Of a stretch of DNA of 64,000 nucleotides, positions 59,730-64,000 are shown piece after piece. The position numbers and the translations under genes are program-made. A model generated the notes under the pieces. That model worked only from the letters and a program-made list of their open reading frames with translations. It was not told where the DNA came from and ran no database searches. Origin of the DNA: UBA4312 sp002394635 (lineage in GTDB: Bacteria; Bacillota_I; Bacilli_A; Erysipelotrichales; Erysipelotrichaceae); assembly GCA_946539765.1 (NCBI GenBank), contig CAMNHO010000009.1:24589-88588 (forward strand). Direction: 5' to 3'. Positions within the stretch are counted from its first letter, which is position 1; every line of letters starts with the position of its first letter.

Positions 59730-61547
59730 TTACAGCGACTCGTAATACTTACGGATCTTCTGCGCCATCATTACGCGGCGCCGTTTCAGGAACTCCGTGT
59801 AATCCGCATATGTCATATTTACAACTTCTCGCGGGATGCAGTTCGCATCCAGGTTAGCCCAGAAATCGGCTTCTTCTGTAATTGTTCCGACAGTCTGCGT
59901 TCCATTGCACCCTGCCAGAGCTTCGGAGAAATATTCCTTCGGCTCTTTCTTGCCTACAGAAATATTAACGCCTGTATCCAGGTAAGCATAGTTGGCTACT
60001 TGGTTATAGAAATTCTTGTCATTGTACCCGTTATCCTGCAGATACTTTTTGGGGAAGATATGATGAACATCGCCCGTAACCGCCACAAGATCATAGACCT
60101 TGGAACTATTAGAGAGGAGGGATCTGTCGCCCAGGAAGTTCTGTGCAGCAACATAGGTGTTGTAATAGGGACTGGAGATAGCCGATGTTTCAAGAGACTG
60201 TACCAGTCTTACACTCCAGAACGCGTCGGACAGATATGCGTCTTCTGCCTCTTTGAGGAACTGCACAAATCCTTTAGACGCAATTTCTCTCAGGTCATGA
60301 TCCATCTGAGTTTCAGGGGATCCAACATAACGGCTCGTCAGAGTCGACAGGACAAACCATTTCTGAACGTAATGCTTAATATCTGTCTTTGCCACCTCAC
60401 CAGTTTTCTGAAGAATGAGGAACAGCGTGTAGCAAAAGTCCAGGGTCATCTTCGAGCGAAGCAATTTCGGAGAGATAAAACCAGCAGATCGGATAGCCAG
60501 AACGAAGTTCTTAAAATTATACTCGTTCATGAAGTTCATGACGCCTGCGCTGAGTTTGTCAAAGCTGTCTGCCTCGATTTCCTCTGTATAAGTACGGGTT
60601 TCAAAATCACGTCCTGACAGTAAGCTTACCAACTGTCCAAGACGGCCCCTGGTAAACATATGCATGAAGGACACGCGTAGCATATCATTGTAGTCAGGAT
60701 CATAGATATCATCATAATCATTCTGGAGCCATGCCAGCTTTGGCGCATACGCTGACTGTATGAATTTCTTATCTGTCGTTGACAGCTTGGTATAAAAGGC
60801 AGGATCCACTGCCAGATGGCAGAAGTAATCGATGGCTTTTCTGAGCGTATTACCACCGTGCTCTTCATCCGCTGCGATCTTCGACATAGCAAAATCGGAT
60901 TCATTCAGACGTTTGCCCTGAGAGTTGATACGGACGAAAATCTCTGTGACTTCGGATATATCAAGGGACGGATCCAAGACAATAGTACCAATCTGGCAGG
61001 CCGTAATCGAAGTAAGTCTCTGAAGGGCTTCACCAACAACATTCGGATCAGCATCTGGATTTGCTGCCATATACTTCGGCATAAAGGTCCAGCTTTGGAA
61101 TCCAGGCTTGAAAACTTTAGAAATATCAGGGATCCAGAATGAGCTCTTCTCATGGGCGGGAGTAGTAACGGCAAAACGTTCTTCTCCAGCCTGGGCAAGA
61201 GGATTGAACGCAATGCGGATGCACTTTTCCGTATAGTTCCCCGTCAGGATCTTTACGCCAGCGATGGCCGTCATGATAGCTGTAACTCGCTGCTGCCCGT
61301 CGATAAGTATTTTCTTGCCAACAGCAGACTCGCCATTTTTCAACTTGACGTCGGGGTTCTGCCAAATGATCAGATAACCAGTCGGATATCCGTTGTACAG
61401 AGAGTCAATTAAGTCTCTTACCTGCGTAGCATTCCACACAAACGGACGCTGGATCTCTGGAATAGCAATATCGCCAGCATCAATATACCCGAGCAGTGAT
61501 TTCACAGAATACTGTGATACCGAATACTTATCAACGTTATCCATCAT
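59730..61547 (-). CDS. DUF262/DUF1524 protein (GmrSD-like)
   Basis: 605 residues. The N-terminal DUF262 (ParB/Srx-like) domain has IPEIQRPFVWNATQVRDLID and the key motif ILIDGQQRVTAIM near residue 80. FVRINSQGKRLNESDFAMSK lies near 206. The C-terminal region carries the HNH-like DUF1524 motif GDVHHIFPKKYLQ near 492. This fused order is that of GmrSD-type nucleases, known to cut modified phage DNA with NTP help. It lies 26 bp after the type III Res gene and 30 bp before the RloC-like ATPase, so it is part of one defence operon. Confidence 0.88.
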   Translation of the reverse strand: MMDNVDKYSVSQYSVKSLLGYIDAGDIAIPEIQRPFVWNATQVRDLIDSLYNGYPTGYLIIWQNPDVKLKNGESAVGKKILIDGQQRVTAIMTAIAGVKILTGNYTEKCIRIAFNPLAQAGEERFAVTTPAHEKSSFWIPDISKVFKPGFQSWTFMPKYMAANPDADPNVVGEALQRLTSITACQIGTIVLDPSLDISEVTEIFVRINSQGKRLNESDFAMSKIAADEEHGGNTLRKAIDYFCHLAVDPAFYTKLSTTDKKFIQSAYAPKLAWLQNDYDDIYDPDYNDMLRVSFMHMFTRGRLGQLVSLLSGRDFETRTYTEEIEADSFDKLSAGVMNFMNEYNFKNFVLAIRSAGFISPKLLRSKMTLDFCYTLFLILQKTGEVAKTDIKHYVQKWFVLSTLTSRYVGSPETQMDHDLREIASKGFVQFLKEAEDAYLSDAFWSVRLVQSLETSAISSPYYNTYVAAQNFLGDRSLLSNSSKVYDLVAVTGDVHHIFPKKYLQDNGYNDKNFYNQVANYAYLDTGVNISVGKKEPKEYFSEALAGCNGTQTVGTITEEADFWANLDANCIPREVVNMTYADYTEFLKRRRVMMAQKIRKYYESL

Positions 61548-61573
61548 TTCAACCTCTTTCTTTTGCCTCAGTT

Positions 61574-64000
61574 CTATTTCATAACCTTCTCCAGCAGAGA
61601 CTTATAGCTGTCTACAACATCATAGACAACGTTACCGCTGGAAATGGCCTTAAAGTGTTCCCGCGCGCAGTGGATCTTGGATTCCTCAATCAACCTCAGC
61701 TGCATGGAACTCATAGATCCTTTTGTCTCTGCCACGAAATAAATGTGTTTTACCTTACCCTCGTAGAAGGCAATCGCCCAGTCTGGGTTATAGTGACCTA
61801 CCGGCGTTGAAATATAAAATCCGTCCGGTAGCTTAACATACACTGCTACATCCGTATTGGTATCCAGATCTGTAGCAAAATCTCGCTCATTGGTGGAGTC
61901 ATATACAATATGGTCATACAGATGTTTGTTGGCCTTCATTGCGTTTACCCCCAGCTTTCCTTTGATAGTCGGCTCTGTAAACACATCAGTATCATAATGC
62001 TCATCAAGCACATCATATGTAATATGCTCAATAATAGCTGTTGCCTTCTGGTCATTGATCAACGATGCTGCCTTCAGAATGAATTCTTCCGGATTGTCCT
62101 TGAACTGATTAAATACATATGGCTGTATACCCTGCAGAATAGCAATAATTGCCTTTCTTGTAAGACCGGTCTCATCGACCAGTTTTCCGACCAGATCATA
62201 TTTGACATTGGCGTTTGCAACAACGGCCACACCATAGCTGGCAGACTCTTCTTTTACAAATGAGGCTCCACTCGCAAGTGCGTCCTTGGACTTGATTGTA
62301 TCCATCGTTCCGGTCTCCACTTTGAAGTAAATCTTGGAGACACGGAGTTTGCTATCCAGGGCAGCGATCGATTTCCGTACTAATTCATCAGTATCGAAGT
62401 CAACTACGTATACCGACTTGGCATTAATCTTGGACCAAAGTGCCTTGAACTCTGGCATGGCAAGCATATCCTCATCCACCTGCAGCTCAACATTATTACT
62501 GCGGGCGTTTTCAGGCTGCATGCTCTTGGCATCATAAATAGAATCAACGATTTCAATTACAGATGCGGCAGAATCAGCAACTTCTTCAGCAACCTTGATC
62601 TCTCCGTTGGCTTTATCTTGATAGTATTTATCAGTCAGAACACCCTTCTTGTCAATATAACCGTTTATGATCATATCGAAATGGATTGCACGCGCAGTAT
62701 CACTGTCAATAACCTGTTCGTTACCCTGTACATCTTTGATAACCTTGCCAAGGAAAAGATCCGCAGTAACCGCACGAGGACGATCAGCGACGGCCTCAGC
62801 TAGCTCAGTCTGAAGGCCTTTGGCAAAGGAATCATAGCTTTCACTTGCAATAACTGTCAGCACATTCACGTTATGCACATCATTGCCCAATGCGTTGATA
62901 TCCATTCGTTCACCGTCCTGGTTAACGCAAAGACGCAAGCCACGCCCCACTTCCTGGCGCTTGCGGACATCACTGCTGCTTTGTTTCAGTGTGCAGATCT
63001 GGAATACATTTGGATTGTCCCAGCCTTCACGAAGCGCGGAGTGAGAGAATATGAAACGTACCGGAGACTTCTTCGGATCACGATCCAGAAGCAGCTCCTT
63101 ATTCTTCATAATCAATTCATAGGCACTGACATCATCCGAAGTTCTTTCTTTTCTGCGAACCTTGCCGTTAATCATCTTGCCCTTGCCGTCTACAGAGAAA
63201 TAGCCGGCATGAGTCTTGGAGGCCTTAATGCTATTCAGATACTTAATATAGTCATCTTCCCCAAGAGTCAGCTGAAGATTACCTACGATATCCTCATACT
63301 CTTCCTCGAACATCGTGGCATACTTCCCATTAACCGGCTGCCCGGCAGCATCATACTCTCGATAATTAGCAACTTCATCGATAAAGAACAGGCTCAGGAC
63401 CTTAATGCCCTTATAAAACAGCTGACGCTCGCGCTGAATATGTGAAAGGATCGTCTCACGTATCTGGATACGGCGTAGCTGATCCTCATCAACTTTACCG
63501 ATCACATCACCTGCGTAAATCTTTATACCATTCAAGAACTCAACAGAGTCATCTCGTCCGTCGATAGACTTTACGACAAATCCATTGCGATATTCTTCCA
63601 GACCACCAGAGTAGTCATAAAGATTATCGCCAATCTTAACGATACGGCTCTTAGCCTTGGTCCCTGCAGCCTGCTTTACATCAAACTGAATTGTCGCTGT
63701 AGGATCACTCTTGGAGAGATTGATGCTTTCCAAATAGACATAGCTATTCGTCGCGGTCGTTCCGGATTCAGAAATACCTTTGACTGCGATCTTCTTGACC
63801 AGTCTCTTGTTATATGCCTCCATAGCATCAAGCCGGTAAACCATGTTATAGATACTGTCGGACTTATGCGTAGCAGAATACCGCAGAGTCAGCAGAGGAT
63901 GAAATTCCTTCAGACGCTCTTTTGTCTGCTTACCTTCGACAGACTGCGGCTCGTCAATGATCAGGATCGGGTTTGTCTTTGCAATGATATCAATCGGCCT
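61574..64000 (-). CDS. Type III restriction enzyme Res subunit (5' end outside the window)
   Basis: At least 808 residues, open at the right edge; translation from the edge begins RPIDIIAKTNPILIIDEPQS, so the first visible ATG at 63844 is internal. The helicase part shows the DEPQ box, LRYSATHK (motif III), an FSHSALREGWDNPN segment and QEVGRGLRLCV (motif VI). The C-terminal nuclease has PDWAIAF and, some 13 residues later, VAETKG, a PD-(D/E)xK site. Res translocates and cuts DNA with a Mod methyltransferase. mod should lie just beyond 64000 if the normal mod-res order holds. The DUF262 gene follows by 26 bp. Confidence 0.93.
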   Translation of the reverse strand, partial: RPIDIIAKTNPILIIDEPQSVEGKQTKERLKEFHPLLTLRYSATHKSDSIYNMVYRLDAMEAYNKRLVKKIAVKGISESGTTATNSYVYLESINLSKSDPTATIQFDVKQAAGTKAKSRIVKIGDNLYDYSGGLEEYRNGFVVKSIDGRDDSVEFLNGIKIYAGDVIGKVDEDQLRRIQIRETILSHIQRERQLFYKGIKVLSLFFIDEVANYREYDAAGQPVNGKYATMFEEEYEDIVGNLQLTLGEDDYIKYLNSIKASKTHAGYFSVDGKGKMINGKVRRKERTSDDVSAYELIMKNKELLLDRDPKKSPVRFIFSHSALREGWDNPNVFQICTLKQSSSDVRKRQEVGRGLRLCVNQDGERMDINALGNDVHNVNVLTVIASESYDSFAKGLQTELAEAVADRPRAVTADLFLGKVIKDVQGNEQVIDSDTARAIHFDMIINGYIDKKGVLTDKYYQDKANGEIKVAEEVADSAASVIEIVDSIYDAKSMQPENARSNNVELQVDEDMLAMPEFKALWSKINAKSVYVVDFDTDELVRKSIAALDSKLRVSKIYFKVETGTMDTIKSKDALASGASFVKEESASYGVAVVANANVKYDLVGKLVDETGLTRKAIIAILQGIQPYVFNQFKDNPEEFILKAASLINDQKATAIIEHITYDVLDEHYDTDVFTEPTIKGKLGVNAMKANKHLYDHIVYDSTNERDFATDLDTNTDVAVYVKLPDGFYISTPVGHYNPDWAIAFYEGKVKHIYFVAETKGSMSSMQLRLIEESKIHCAREHFKAISSGNVVYDVVDSYKSLLEKVMK

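Noticed and set aside
63844..64000. Start of the Res gene at the ATG at 63844
   Set aside because: The reading frame stays open to the edge and codes for the helicase DEPQ box and an SAT-type motif, so the gene begins outside the window.
1..64000. tRNA and rRNA genes
   Set aside because: I scanned the intergenic regions by eye and saw no cloverleaf with T-loop GTTCRANNC in a plausible place; all gaps are short or hold promoters, terminators or gene remnants.

Overview
The window comes from a low-to-moderate GC Bacillota chromosome. Genes are tightly packed, nearly every start has a GGAGG-type ribosome binding site, intrinsic terminators are common, and GntR/MarR/XRE regulators, a sorbitol-type PTS and a trimeric NADH-linked [FeFe]-hydrogenase are present. 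A strict gut anaerobe of the Erysipelotrichales type fits best, but that taxonomic guess is an inference from gene content.

Layout. 1-4.7 kb: MarR-controlled heterodimeric ABC exporter. 4.8-5.7 kb: purC. 5.7-7.6 kb: YtrA-like GntR regulator with an ABC ATPase and permease. 7.7-10.7 kb: ndk, a glycerophosphodiesterase/metallophosphatase fusion, a flavodoxin. 10.8-15.0 kb: hydCBA hydrogenase operon. 15.1-19.0 kb: an unknown protein, then a GntR/UTRA regulator divergent from deoC-manA-SDR. 19.1-22.9 kb: two alpha/beta hydrolases, a fructosamine-kinase-like protein and small unknowns. 23-26.8 kb: Na/Pi symporter with a PhoB/PhoR-like pair behind an 11-bp-periodic Pho-box-like array. 26.8-39.7 kb: the most unusual locus (below). 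40-41.6 kb: sorbitol PTS subunits. 41.9-54.5 kb: housekeeping genes (homoserine dehydrogenase, MATE pump, tcdA, ketopantoate reductase, tex, proBA, ridA). 54.8-56.6 kb: a graveyard of a broken DUF4143 ATPase and a broken IS3-family transposase. 56.7-64 kb: a defence island with an XRE regulator, an RloC-like AAA_13 ATPase with a CxxC hook motif, a DUF262/HNH (GmrSD-like) protein and a type III restriction Res subunit cut by the window edge.

The locus at 26842-39733 is thirteen co-directional genes with gaps of at most 21 bp and many ATGA-type overlaps. In transcription order they are: NifH-like reductase, two nitrogenase-component-1-like proteins (pair A), hypF, hypC, hypD, hypE, a DUF1232 protein, a TM1266-family hydrogenase-system protein, two more nitrogenase-component-1-like proteins (pair B), hydF, hydE. 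It unites parts of three metallocluster systems: [NiFe]-hydrogenase ligand assembly (HypCDEF, but no HypA/HypB and no [NiFe] subunits in view), [FeFe]-hydrogenase H-cluster maturation (HydE and HydF, but no HydG, the known CO/CN source), and nitrogenase-like reductases. A [FeFe]-hydrogenase operon that needs an H-cluster lies 12 kb away. The simplest reading (inference) is an alternative organometallic cofactor route. HypCDEF would supply an Fe-cyanide/CO unit in place of HydG. One or both nitrogenase-like complexes would act as ligand-making reductase or as scaffold. HydF and HydE would finish and deliver the cluster. A hairpin with a seven-U tract sits just upstream of the first ribosome binding site and suggests control by transcription attenuation.
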